This document shows positions 1 to 11,380 of a DNA stretch of 64,000 bases, piece after piece. Numbering within the stretch: position 1 is the first letter of the stretch; every line of letters begins with the position of its first letter. The translations under genes were made by a program, and so were the position numbers. Under the pieces are notes generated by a model, which saw only the letters and a list, made by a program, of their open reading frames with translations, had not been told where the DNA came from and made no database searches. The stretch is taken from contig OY757317.1 of assembly GCA_963583905.1 (NCBI GenBank), positions 89,501,899 to 89,565,898 of the forward strand. Reading direction: 5' to 3'. The DNA is from Stenurella melanura (Eukaryota; Arthropoda; Insecta; Coleoptera; Cerambycidae).

Positions 1-86
1 AAACTTAATATAAAATGTCTAATAATATAATTATTAAAATGTTTTCCAAGGTTTTGATAAATTTCGAAATTGTTTTCAAAATGTTA

Positions 87-319
87 GAGGTGTTTCAGAA
101 TCTCATGAGCCGCGAAATGCGCAAAAGGCAAAGTTTAATCTGAGTTATAAGTATGTTTTTGAAGACACTGGAGGCTGCTTTGCTGTATACATAAACAAGA
201 GATCGGGATAAATTGTAAACGATAAATATAATATTTTTAGGAAGTGTAACTGAGTCAACAGGACGGATTATGTCTCTGCGCATATGAAGGTCACGACTCA
301 TGAGGTTTTAAAACACCTC
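87..319 (+). mobile_element. 233-bp TA-flanked MITE, copy 1 of 3
   Basis: A short non-autonomous DNA transposon. It begins GAGGTGTTTCAGAATCTC and ends with the inverted counterpart, AAACACCTC, and is flanked by TA on both sides (85-86 and 320-321), as expected for Tc1/mariner-type insertion. Two further copies of exactly 233 bp lie at 47761-47993 (opposite orientation) and 49094-49326 (same orientation). The open frame across it is a by-product of the repeat and recurs in copy 3; I do not regard it as coding. Confidence 0.85.
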
Positions 320-321
320 TA

Positions 322-1465
322 TTACAAATTTACGTTTTTTGTTAATTTAACAATGTTTCGGGGCTAGTACCTGTGACCTATTTACTTATCTTACTATTTG
401 TTAGTAAGTACATTATTATTACCCCAGATGGTTCGAGGGAGGATGAAAATTAATCAACTAGATGGTACGTAAATAGAAATATCTAATGCAATTAATTAAC
501 GTTACAAATATTTCAGGTTCACTATTGACAGGAAATGCAATTAATATTCAGACGATTCCTGCCATTAATTAAATTCAACACATATTTACGTATACCAACA
601 GTGTAAAATAATAAAGTTCCATCACTAGGATGATCAATATTTAACTAAAAGAGAGTGGATCTCATCTTGACAGTCCATTTGTCACGATATGTTTACGAAG
701 TGCCGTAAGACGGTGACTTTAATATTTACTTAGCCCATTCTATAGAGTGAATAAGTGTGGTGTTATTTTCTTTATTGAAACTGATAAACCATGGAAGGTG
801 TATTAAAGGAATTTTCCAATATACTTGTAAGATTTATGTCCCGCATTTAAGAAAATAAAAATAGAAACGCTTCCAAAAAATAAATATCTCTAAACTGTGT
901 GAATTTAAATTTCAGTCAATTTTTCAAATGGTACATTTTGAAAGAAATCAAATCTTTTTAAACCTAAATTACTCAATTATATAGTTAATCCTAATAAAAT
1001 CAGAGTAACTAGAGATTGAGAGTCTCCGATAGGAAGAAGATAATAGCTGACGCTCCTTACACGCACACAATCATAGGCGCATGAGACGCATACTGCGCCA
1101 CAAATAAAATCAGAGCAGAGATTCTTATTATACATATATGCAATATGTACACGAGTCACATGAACTGTATGAACAAAACACCGTGCTCTGATAAAATATG
1201 AAATCTTCAATGTAATAACATAATGTCATCGATAAGTTTATACTTAAACCTTTAATATGCATTATTTAATTTTTTTGCACGTTAACTTTTGATTATATTT
1301 CGCATTTTTTAGTTTATTATCAAACAATACACCACTGTATTTAAGACAATTTTTTTAGATTCAGGTGGATATGCTACGCATTATGGTCAGCAGTGTTTAT
1401 CATTGTGTGCATGAAAATTATTATACCTAGTGTTGGATCGGTTGATTGCTGCCTAGATATAATGA
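322..1465. other. Unassigned AT-rich stretch
   Basis: I see no gene, tandem array or clear element ends here. A 77-codon minus-strand frame at 977-1210 has no recognisable motif. Confidence 0.5.
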
Positions 1466-1573
1466 AGATGGAATGCAGGTGTTGGATTAATAGTGTCGCC
1501 ATCGTATTCGCCTGATCTGAATCCGCTTGATTATTTCGTTTGGGGGCCTTCGAAAGAAAAAGTGTATATTTAA
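1466..1573 (+). pseudogene. Mariner-type transposase fragment, C-terminal catalytic region
   Basis: The plus strand reads RWNAGVGLIV, then SPSYSPDLNPLDYFVWG, then PSKEKVYI and a stop. SPDLNPLDYF.WG is the signature around the third catalytic aspartate of mariner-superfamily transposases, and RW.G.G..I before it matches the usual linker (RWIGRGGPI). Only about 36 codons remain, with no upstream D motifs, so this is a dead fragment. It is cut off at its 3' side exactly where the foldback element at 1574 begins, which suggests that the foldback inserted into it. The same family is represented at 12961-13086, 40753-41735 and 60851-61164. Confidence 0.8.
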
Positions 1574-2187
1574 AAGTGAATTATTTATTATTTGTTTGCT
1601 TATAGTAATGAAACATATTCTTTATACGATTTTGCAAACAGCGGAAAGAAAAACTATCTAAGAGAACTATAAGAAAAACTATATGTAAAAATATTAATGA
1701 AATATTTGCATTCTTTCGATAACCTGACTTCTGGTTATGCTAGCAAGTTAAAATTCTGAAATAAATTTGTCCCATTTCTTATTTGACATTCTCATTATAA
1801 CATTAGCATCCAATATAGTCCCCTACGGCTAAGCTGATTAAACTAGTATCTACATGACCCCCTACGGTATGTAAATTCAGTTAAAAATAAGAACAAAGGC
1901 CTGAAATTAATTTATTTACCTACCTTGTCATTAAAATTTTTTTCGTTCTAATGGATTACATTTTCATAAAATCTCTCATTCAGTTTCTTGGAAATGCCTT
2001 TGAAACGTTTTTCGCCCTTATTCTGAGCTCATCAGAAAGGCACAAAGCCACTCATAACGATGCTCCATGCAAAACTAGGGCAATATCCATGAATAAGTAT
2101 GAAATATTTATATTTGACATAAAAAACAAAATCCTATAAAGAATATATTTCATTACTATAAGCAAACAAATAATAAATAATTCACTT
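1574..2187. mobile_element. Hammerhead-bearing foldback element, copy 1 of 3
   Basis: The left end AAGTGAATTATTTATTATTT is repeated inverted at the right end (2125-2187), with matching sequence through TATAAAGAATAT and the GCAAAC block. Copies 2 (23966-24573) and 3 (33298-33883) consist of two long inverted arms. In copy 1 the inverted right arm is only ~60 bp, and the interior instead runs on into unique sequence (about 1985-2110) that holds a hammerhead ribozyme motif. Copy 1 therefore shows what lies inward of the point where copies 2 and 3 turn back. Blocks such as CCCCTACGG (about 1820-1870) are shared by all copies. I found no target duplication for this copy. No protein is encoded. Confidence 0.75.
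1995..2042 (-). ncRNA. Type I hammerhead ribozyme motif with loop-less stem III
   Basis: Read on the minus strand from 2042: stem I strand TGCCTTT; core CTGATGA (2035-2029); stem II GCTC, loop AGAATAA, GGGC; core GAA; stem III AAAC directly followed by GTTT; cleavage-site C at 2002; and stem I partner AAAGGCA (2001-1995). Stem I is a perfect 7-bp helix, stem II is 4 bp including one G-U, and every invariant core nucleotide is present. Stem III is self-complementary with no loop, as in the minimal hammerheads of Penelope-like elements and retrozymes, which are thought to work as dimers. Cleavage is predicted between 2002 and 2001. Activity is inferred from structure only. Confidence 0.8.
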
Positions 2188-3421
2188 AGAGCATATAGGT
2201 TCCAATACTAGTTAGCTAATAGATAGGTGAGGATTTGTTGTTCTTTCGATTCTGTTTTGTATTTAAAATCTCCCTAGTCTTCCGGGTTTTCTGGTTATTA
2301 ACGTATCAGTGACATTAATGGAACAAAAAACAAATCAAATTCGTGAAATCTCAAAAAATGCTATTTTTCTTTCACTTCTGTCGGCTCAAATTTTCGATTT
2401 CTCCTATACAATTAACGATGCCATGAAAATGCCAATTTCGATCTTTCGATATCGACATGGTGCATCAAAGAAACGTTTCTATATTATGCAAGAGCCTGCT
2501 ACCCCCCCTTCTGGGGGTCCAAAAAATAACCACTGGAACTGAAAAAATCTCAAATACCCTTTTGCGTAAATGCTTGGAATTACTTAGACACCATTTAAAG
2601 CATTCGCTTTAGAAAAAAATTAATGCTCCCAATAACTGGAGCCACCATTTTGAATTCTTTAATTTTTTATTTCAGATTCATAATCAACGACCCCATAACT
2701 CATCCTGTATACAATTTTGCTTTCGATTTTGTAGAAAGCTTAATATAAAATTTATTAAAATTGCAAATGCATGCGTGGGGTGTGTTTTTAATAAAATGTT
2801 AGGTGTAAAATGTTACTCCATTACCTAGGTAATGGAATCATAATTAAAACGATGTAAAAGAAATACGAACCTACGCGAACAATTGTTAAAAGCATATTAT
2901 CCATGTTCGTAATTCTATACTGGAAATGTAATGTAGGTACGCATCCAAGTTAAGTTACTTTTTGTATTCTCATTGATTTTTCATTAAATTCGCCCACAAA
3001 AGTAGGGCTGGCTCGGATATCGTCAGGAGATAAATGAAATTTCATAATGTGGGTATACCAGATCTTTATTACATTTTTTTAAATCTCGTTATACCTATAC
3101 GTCACGTTTCCGTTCTTTTATTTTCAAGGTATAAGAAACGCATACGAATATATTACCATTAAATAGTAGTATAGGAGCCAGCGCGCAATTACCTGACACA
3201 TTTATATCAGCTAGAGATCTAATTCATCCTTTGTCTTAGAGCATTGCATATAAAAATGTGATATGAGAATTTTTCTTAGTGGTGGACAATTAAATTAATT
3301 ATTTTAAAAAATAGCTTAATATTTACTAGTTGACGCCTAAAAGTAGACACCTTGAAGGTCCAAAATATCTACCTTTGGACTTCAACTAACTTCCAGAGGC
3401 AGGACCTCTGGACCTCCACTG
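2188..3421. other. Unassigned stretch
   Basis: AT-rich DNA with a C-run/G-run hairpin near 2500-2520. The 77-codon frame at 2309-2542 has no recognisable domain. Nothing else is assignable. Confidence 0.45.
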
Positions 3422-3610
3422 AACGGGATGTATGCCGATCGTATTTTTGTAATTAGTAAATGGTAATTATTCGATAAAGAAGCAGATAGCTTGATTCTTG
3501 TTTGTCTTGCCTAGTGACAGATTTCAGGTGTAAAATATCTGCCTCTGGACCTAACCGACCAGGATGTATGTCAGTTCTATTTTTGCATTCACTAAGTGGT
3601 AGGTAATCGA
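3422..3610 (+). repeat. Short degenerate repeat, two units (third at 63041-63100)
   Basis: The block GGGATGTATGCCGATCG, then a TTTTTGTAATTAGTAA-like run and an ATCGATAA end, occurs at 3425-3481 and again in diverged form at about 3548-3610. A third copy is near the right edge of the window at 63041-63100. CTGGACCT segments precede both local copies. It is probably the end of an unidentified interspersed repeat. Confidence 0.5.
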
Positions 3611-3685
3611 TAAAAAAAATATACAGAATTCATCACCAAGCAAACTTCTAAAACATTGGAAATGAACTTACTTGTCATGAAGAAA

Positions 3686-4266
3686 ATTCACATGTACATA
3701 TTTCCACTCCCTACCCCCAAATTACCAAATAACTCTGAAGACCGCCCAACAGCACATCCCGTATCTACATGTTAATAACACTCGCTGTCATCTACAAAGT
3801 CGTTTTTATAAATTTTCCTTTTTTCTCGCCTTTGAAAACCATATATTGACTTGCCACACGAAATTACCCCTTACCCTAAGCGTTTCGGAGAACTTAGGTT
3901 CACACTAATTTCACTTATAGTGTACTTAAACATCGACAATGTAATATAGGAATATCGAAAGATGTAATGGTCCAACATTTTCTTCCCCCATTGTCACCCC
4001 TCTAACCGTGGAACCTCCGGACCATTTTTATGCCACGCAGAAATGTCCAACCTACACAACGACACCAGAAACACTTCGATCGGACCACCCCTGCGCCCAG
4101 CGGTCGCAATCGAACATTTGCTACGTTTTAAGAGTTTATACCACCTACACACAGAACTCGTACAGCATATCACATATAGCTTTTACAGTTCCACTGTTAG
4201 ATTCTACATATTTTTCTAACATCTAACGTTACACTACCCTTTCCCTAAGCATATCTAATGTTAAAA
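3686..4266 (+). repeat. Unnamed ~580-bp interspersed repeat, copy 1
   Basis: This begins ATTCACATGTACATATTTCC and matches 27550-28105 over its whole length in the same orientation. Shared blocks include CATATATTGACTTGCCAC, GTGGAACCTCCGGACCA and CCCAGCGGTCGC. I see no inverted ends, no tail and no coding motif, so the class is unknown. The 72-codon frame at 4008-4226 is not kept intact in the other copy. Confidence 0.75.
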
Positions 4267-6382
4267 TATTCGCTTAATAAAAATATTTGCACCAATTGTA
4301 AAAGACAATTCGAGTTATTTAGTGAAGTTTCCACAACTAAAAAAAATTCTCATATCACTTTCGTTTTCTGCCGTGTTCTAAGAAACAGGATTAATAATGT
4401 CTCTTAGCTGATATAATAAGATAACCAAGTAATTGTACGCTGGTTTCTGTACTCCCCCCTTAAGGGGGCGTGCAAAAAACGATTTTTAATTTCTATCTGA
4501 AAATAACGTAATCGGAAAAAGACGAAATTTGGCACATCTCAGTTACTAATGAAAAGCCATCTAACGAAATTATCTCATCCATCTAGCGTGTATACGAAGG
4601 GGTGATATTAACTACCCTTCTTACAATCTTGTAAATATCTTTCTGTCTGTTATTTTTTCTTTCAATTAAAAAATGGAACTAAACATTATGATTCATTTAG
4701 AAACTTTTTTACCTCTTGAAAACATTTCGAAAAGTCGACCGTTTTTGAGAAAAAACTAAATTACATCTGCCTAGTGATCAATGAAAAGCGACGAGCACTA
4801 TTATATTAGTCAAAAAGCTAAGTAGGCTGGTGTCAAATCATAATTTGACAGTATTATGTACCGATATGATTATTTAGTACTTATACATTATTTTCAGATA
4901 AAAATTAAAAGCCGTTTATTGCACACTCTTTCAAGGGTATGTAGCTGGACAGGAAAGACTTATTATGAAAAATTTTATATGAATAACCACCTTCAGGAAT
5001 TAATAGTTAAATTTTGTGCGCGTTATTACGAGACACTCTGTATACATGTTATTTTATAGTAATATGTTTGCCAATCACAGCATTAACTAATGTCTATAAG
5101 AACACGCAATGAAATAATGGTAATTTATACTCCCGTATAAATCCTTGGTAAGTTAGTGTTGTCTAACGGAGTAAAAATCTATTGTGTATAAAAAAAAACA
5201 GTAAATATACCCATTTAAAAGCAGAGCACCTTTATAACTTTTTTCTTTTTTGTCCGACTTGAACCAAATTTTACCAAAAGATAGAACAAATTATCTACTT
5301 ATGACCAAAAAAAAAAAACATTCGCGTCTTTCAAATGCAATCTGTCTTAAATTAGCCTTCTTTGTCTCTGTCGCATTTGACAAACCTTTTACAAAATTGT
5401 AGCCATTGTTAGCAGTTCAGTAGAAGCCTCAAGATCAGCCGAATGAAAGAGTCTGCTTGATAAAATAAACAATAAGGGACTTGCCAGTCTGGGCACTAAG
5501 ACTTTTCAATCTTAATTCTGCTAGCCTGGGAACACAGATCAGATTTTAATTATTTTTATTTATAGTGTTTTGAATAATTCCAACTTAGGTAATTATTAAT
5601 TGTGCATTAATATTTAAATTAATACATTTTATAACGTGGTAAAATCGAATTAAATTGTGAGTAAACATGATTCATGACCCGAAAATCTGCACCCTCCCCC
5701 CATCGCTATATTTCTAACACTATATATAAACATGAAAACTGTGATTGTAAATGTGAAACGCAGAATCAAAAAATTAGTAGCTCTGAGGTTGACAAAAATA
5801 TTGTTGAAACTTCGACAAATAAACTAAAACTGTTTTTTGTGAAAGAAGGAACTAATTCCAAAAACTGTTTTATCTACTCTAAATGATTGCTGGTCCTCAC
5901 ATATTTTCGTACTATCAAAATTAATACTTTTTTCTTTTATTTGCAGGTAAGCATTGCATTCCATTTCCTAAAATCTTATATTGGTAACGTATAAAGCTTT
6001 TATTAACCTTTTTATATTTTATACGAAAACTTACTTAAAATATAATAAAATAGATCATTTCTTATTGGCGCGAATTTATTTTTTTTTGTTATCGCGTTTA
6101 GGATGAAGCATTGATTATGAAAGTGTATTTTTCCGATCAGCAGCCTAACCGAGATGGTTCAAAATTGTTTATTATCTGACTAATATATTTACTGTAACGT
6201 CACTAGAAGACCAGCGCAATGGACGGTTCCCCATGCAATCACATGCATTAATTTCCCGGAACGCCGATTTTTTTTTTATTCCATTCGATTCGGGTCGATG
6301 GGATTGGTATTTGTGAGTTCTTTTAAGGGTTCCCAATTTGTTTAAACAATTGAATAATAATTGTGGTGCTTTTTGACCTTCC
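4267..6382. other. Unassigned AT-rich stretch
   Basis: This contains a perfect 14-bp palindrome CCCCCTTAAGGGGG at 4455-4468. The short frames at 4856-5059 and 5674-5886 have no domain I can recognise. No element ends are seen. Confidence 0.4.
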
Positions 6383-7135
6383 ACCGCACAGTGGGGCCAA
6401 AGTAAAACATTTCAAAATATTTGTTACACTCATGGAATCATTAAAAAAAATTCAGTCTTGAGACATTGTGGGTAATTACAGAAACAAAAAAGTGCCCCAT
6501 CGCTTTTTAATAAAAATTATGTTTGAAATGCTGAAAAACAGCAATAATCATTTCATAGGCAAAAGAAATGCTCTGTTACCATGATCCGACATTAGTAATC
6601 CCTATGTATTTCGATGTGCTGAACACGAATCCGAAAATCGCGAAAATAACCTAAAGAAATCATGTTTCTTAGGCTATTTTCGTGATTTACAAAAAAATGG
6701 TGGGTGATGGAGCTAAACGGACATTAGATTCGTGTTCAACATGTCGAAATACATAGAGATTACAATGTCAGGTCTCGGTAACAGAGAATTTTTTTTGTGT
6801 ACCTGTGTTTTTAATTGACTGAAATCAACGAAAGTTTGATGGATATTAATTTAATATTTACTGTTGTTTAAAAATGTAGTATACTCCTAGTCTGACTCAG
6901 TGATTGATTAGGGGTCATAAAAGCTTTTCTGAGAGGTGAATATCGAGAAACAAATTAATGTGAACCCCTCAGAACGGGGTAGAAACGTAACTCTTTTTAA
7001 AAAGCGGTGGTGCGCTTTTTTGTTCGTATAATTACCCACAATTTCCCGTGACTCAAATTTTCTTTAATGATTCCATGAGAGTAAAAAATATTTTGTAATT
7101 TCTTACTTACTTTGGCCTCACTGCATTGTGGACCG
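6383..7135. mobile_element. Nested foldback element
   Basis: The outer arms, 6383-6508 and about 7004-7135, are inverted copies of each other; both contain GGCCAAAGTA, CTCATGGAATCATTAAA and TTGTGGGTAATTA. Inside them is a second inverted pair (about 6565-6655 and 6665-6790) centred on CATGTTTCTTAGGC, with shared CATTAGATTCGTGTTC-type and CGGTAACAGAG-type blocks. The right inner arm is repeated at 43379-43488. The 70-codon and 69-codon frames here are by-products of the repeat. The left terminus CGCACAGTGGGGC recurs at about 37716. Confidence 0.7.
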
Positions 7136-8399
7136 CTTACACAGCGAACCGGTAATAAATAGGACAAAAATACACTGAACTTGGTCTTCGCTAATATTCG
7201 AAGCATTGTTTTGTCACAACATTACCTCTCTATACTTGTTTAGCGATTAAATTAAGCTACAAATAATGAATACGAAACGATTTATTTTCATTTCATTGCA
7301 ATTTGTATTATTATTATTAATGCATAACGTGATTTAAAATATATTTATAATTTAGCTTCCATTTCAACTATCGTCTTTAAAATAGTAGCTTAAACATCCA
7401 AATTAATTAGTATTAATGAAGCACAGTGATTGCAATCTCTGGAAATGTTGATTAAACACAGCTGCAGTTTTAGGTAGTTAATACCAGATTATCCCAGTAG
7501 CTCGAATGTGTTAAATGGCAGGAAATTCCGGATGTATAACGGAAATAAAATAGTCAAGCTACGTCTAAATGACCCGTTTTATTTCACCCTTACATCTCTT
7601 ACTAGCCGGAAGTAACTAAATGGACCCCTACTATATTTTTTTATACCAAAGTAGAAGAGGCAGATCAGAAGAAATAGGCAACACTTTTAAACCATCGAAA
7701 GTTATTTTTGTTTTTTACGCAACCAATCAATAACTCTAACTGTTTTTGATAATGGACTAGGTCTACGATGTGATTTGTTTATGGTTTTAAAATGGCGTAC
7801 GACGAGACGTCAAAAGAGAAATTAAAATTTAAAAACCAATTCTTATTTAGTTTTTAGCCGTGCCTACACCATCTTCTTAATACAAAAATAAATAAATTAA
7901 ATAAGATCAATACAAATCTAAATCAATAAAAGCAATGTACGCTGCCAGAAGAACATAGAATTTAATTTACAGAGCAATACGGAAAAAGTGAAGTTACCGG
8001 TTAACGGAAAACTAGATATTAAAGTATTTTAGTGAGGTCGTTTGCCTGACAGGCAACCGCGACAGCTGGCCTGATGCTGTCAAACATGCCATACAGCAGA
8101 GGAAGGTCAACTCAAATATTGCGTGAATCACAAAACGTCTGTTGAGAAGTAAATAAGAAAAGGAAGCGAGCGACTTTAGATAATACTTTCCGATTCTGAA
8201 GAATCTAGATATCATACTTCGTCTTGAAGATGGAGTTGCAATCAATGGTATGAACAGACGAGAAGGCAGTTCTCACAAACTACTAACACACTGGAGACAA
8301 TGAGCGTTTTGCCAACTATTTCGGCATTATCTAGAGATAATTGAGATTAAACATCAATGCTAATGTTCTTTAGGTATAGTTATTAGTTAGTAAATGTGT
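7136..8399. other. Unassigned stretch
   Basis: AT-rich DNA. The 77-codon minus-strand frame at 8012-8245 has no recognisable motif. Nothing else is assignable. Confidence 0.45.
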
Positions 8400-8590
8400 T
8401 ATAAATACTTAAAACGTTTAATAGCATCTTCATACATTAATAAATAAGCAACAAACTCATATCCTAGATACCGTTGATAAGTATATTGAAAGTAGTGGCC
8501 CAAAAATAGTCCCCTGAAGTACCCCGGAAAAAATATAACCAGTAGACCTGAGTCCATTGTACGTGTACAAATACTGCACTAACAGACTTG
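8400..8590 (-). pseudogene. Non-LTR retrotransposon reverse transcriptase fragment
   Basis: On the minus strand, 8525-8493 reads GVLQGTIFGPL, a clear version of the reverse transcriptase motif GVPQGS.LGPLLF. About 20 codons further on, 8436-8409 reads YEDAIKRFK, a decayed form of the Y-A-D-D-x-K active-site region (A-D altered to E-D), and a stop codon lies between them. This is therefore a short, dead piece of the palm of a Jockey/I-like reverse transcriptase. Clade assignment is not possible from this length. Confidence 0.65.
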
Positions 8591-8811
8591 GTTATAATTT
8601 TTAAATAAACTAACAGATTTTTCATTTTTATTATAGTTTTTTTAGTACGGATTAGTACGAATCCATCTTACTATTACTGTATATTATAATTCGTTTCATT
8701 AATTGTGTCAATCGGGAGTGTCAATCGAATAGCCAGCTAGATGTCTGAACCTGACACCTCTCGACTTTGAACATCGGAAATCTTTGTTTTCGTATATGGG
8801 GTAGAGTTGTC

Positions 8812-9075
8812 AGTTTTTGTTCAAGGTCAAAAGACTGTGGTGTCGCTGTCGACTGAGACTATCGTATGCAACGGCTGATATACGCAAATGTAATATGGGT
8901 TGCATATATCACAGGGGGTCAAGTTACCAGTTTTCATTTAAGGTGGAGATCCCTCGGTGTCGCGGTCGAGTGAGACTGCGTATATGCAACGGCTGATATA
9001 CGCAAATGTAATATGGGTTGCATATATCACAGGGGGTCAAGTTACCAGTTTTCATTTCAGGTGGAAATACAGCGG
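8812..9075 (+). repeat. 118-bp tandem repeat, two full units plus a diverged partial unit
   Basis: GCAACGGCTGATATACGCAA begins at 8868 and again at 8986, giving a 118-bp period. The two units are nearly identical through GGGGGTCAAGTTACCAG and TCGGTGTCGCGGTCG-type sequence. A diverged partial unit precedes them (GGTGTCGCTGTCGACTGAG at about 8840). The array is richer in CpG than its surroundings. No coding content was seen. Confidence 0.8.
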
Positions 9076-9084
9076 TGTACCGGA

Positions 9085-9215
9085 TCGTGCTATTTCCGGA
9101 CGAGGCGAAGCCGAATCCGGAACAAGTTGAAACAGTTTATGTTTTATGTATGGTGTTATCATTTCTAATGTTCCGATGATTGCAAGGATTGCAAAGTCTG
9201 TGAATTTTTTATAGA
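9085..9215 (+). repeat. Repeat fragment shared with 50545-50660
   Basis: The stretch AGTTTATGTTTTATGTATGG, followed by a GATTGCAAGGATTGC-like block and GTGAATTTTTTAT, is shared with 50569-50660 in the same orientation. Just upstream lies CCGGACGAGGCGAAGCCG (9098-9115); near the other copy this 18-mer occurs as its reverse complement. This is part of an unidentified element. Confidence 0.6.
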
Positions 9216-10936
9216 GTCATTTAAAGTGTGTTGTCTATAACAGGACAAATAATCTGGAGGATCTAAAGGATATATTAAGGGGGGAGATCGGTCGAGTACC
9301 TCAAACGGTATTCGATATTCGATAACTGTACACGAAATCTTGAAGAACGACTTGCACACTGCTAAGACGTTAGCGGTGTACAGTTTGAACATCTTTTCAC
9401 GAGTATTTCGTAATCTATTATTTCCATGACAAAAATAATTATTATGAAATTTGTAAGTAAGGAATTTTTTTCCAAAAAAGCTCCTATGATTTTTTTATTT
9501 CGATGGACAATGGTTACGGAATTAGAAACTTCTGTCTTAGCTTATGTTATTTTCGATGCGTTCGAAAAGATAATTGCATTTATTTTGAAATCCTCTTCAA
9601 TAATAATGATAATAATACACTTTGTTCAATAATGACAAGAAAGGGCAAAGTTCAGCTTAGTACAGCACAGACGCTGTAAAAGCTGTTCTTCCCAAAAAGA
9701 GAAGAGGTAACCGCAATTTTGAACGTAATAATATACATACAATATATAATATACAAAATATACATACTTATTTAAAACAACAGAAATACATAAGCAATTT
9801 TCCTTTCTCCTTTTTTCTTTTTTCATTACGTTCTTAGTTTTACCTTTTTTGAAATTTTCTTGTATTTCTATTAAGATGATAGCCTATTAAAATATCTTCT
9901 TCTTGAGGTACGCAAAGGGTGGGTTACTATTTGAAAAAGGAAGGTGGCAGGAGATGGGGATATGTAAAGCAGAAAATAACAAATTGCACCACTTTATGTA
10001 TAAATATAAAAATAAGGCGAGATGACCCTATTTAATTATAAAAATAGAACCATTAGGCAAGCCCCACAATAATAACAAATTAGATAAATACCATAAAAAA
10101 GATATATGTCTATAATAAAAACGAAATATAACCTTATTAATTATGTGCTTTTAATTAGCGTAGTACGTCTATATTGGTATAACAGAGACTTTATTTTACG
10201 ACACAATTTAATTAACCTTCTCTTGGGTACGGATTCTTTTAATTATTTCCTTGACGGCATTCAATGAACAAAAAACAAATTCCAATATCCAATACGGCCT
10301 TTGTAGGCAGAATACAATGCAGTTATCTGAAATCTGTTTCTGCTAATAGCTGTATTCGTTCAATTAATACAGACCTAACTCAGTTGATGGCATTTCAAAA
10401 GACACATTTATTAATTTATTATACCCAATACAACTCGATACGCTTGATCAAAGTTCCTTTTGAATTCAAAATCTCCAGTCCAATGTACTATTTGGATAAA
10501 GAAGGTCGTTATAAGGAGCATATCTTGAGTTACTTTTATCCCTTTGCAGACGTCAGTAATTGTGTTGTTATAAAAAGTTAGAGGGAACAAGGATATCGAT
10601 ACCATTTTTTGAGATATATCGTGTATATTTGGTAGAATAGCACTATGTAAACCACAATAGAGAAGTACCTTTACTTTTAAAAGATCATGTACTTAATCAA
10701 TTGCACAGGCACACACCAGGGTTGCCAAAGAACATGCTTTTTTAAATAAAACATAAAAACATGTTTTAAACATAAAAGAACATATTTAAAAGGTATGGTC
10801 ATGGAGCATATTGTGTACCCTAAATAGTGACGTTAACACTTAAATGTAGTTTGACACTTTAAAACTGGATGGCAGCAATATTTTACCTAATTGGAGTGCC
10901 CAGTTCCCACACACCACAGAGCTTTAACATCTATAC
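9216..10936. other. Unassigned stretch with one longish open frame
   Basis: This holds a 105-codon plus-strand frame (10264-10581) that I cannot relate to any family. It has no domain motif and no support from a duplicate copy. I treat it as probably non-coding. The rest is AT-rich with no recognisable element. Confidence 0.35.
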
Positions 10937-11380
10937 ATATACAGGGTGGGGCAATAGAGCGTCGGACCTCGATATCTCGAGTTCTACGATAGCTAGAAAT
11001 TTTTTAAAAAATTGCAAGTAAACTAGATAAAAAAGTCTGTAACTGGAAATTATTTTCGAACATACAGGGCGAGCCAAGACGAAATTACAGGACCAAGTGC
11101 CTTTTTTTAAAACGAAATGCATGTATACCAGTACATTTTTTGAAGCCTCTTTCTAGGCTCTATTAATTCCTATAGTAGCATTGAATATCTTCCATTCACT
11201 TGGATGTAATGAATTTTTTTGTTGAAATAATGCAATCTGTAGATGGATATTAAAAAAATCACCACAGTCACAATTATGGATTTGAAGAAATACTTATGTG
11301 AATACCAGTTACGAGACATCTAATTAATGTTTTTGAATAATTTTCATTTCCTAAAACTGTACAGGGTGGCCAAGAATTAT
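10937..11380 (+). repeat. Cluster of mariner-like terminal motifs
   Basis: ACAGGGTGGGGC (10941), ATACAGGGCGAGCC (about 11063) and TACAGGGTGGCC (about 11361) are three direct occurrences of the TA-CAGGG(T/C)G start typical of insect mariner-like MITEs. I could not pair any of them with a convincing inverted right end, so boundaries are not given. Confidence 0.4.

Noticed and set aside
95..301. 68-codon minus-strand frame in MITE copy 1, repeated at 49102-49323
   Set aside because: Conservation follows from the copies being nearly identical MITEs; the frame is broken in the third copy.
10264..10581. 105-codon plus-strand frame
   Set aside because: No domain, no second copy and no compositional difference; a long chance frame is plausible in 64 kb of AT-rich DNA.
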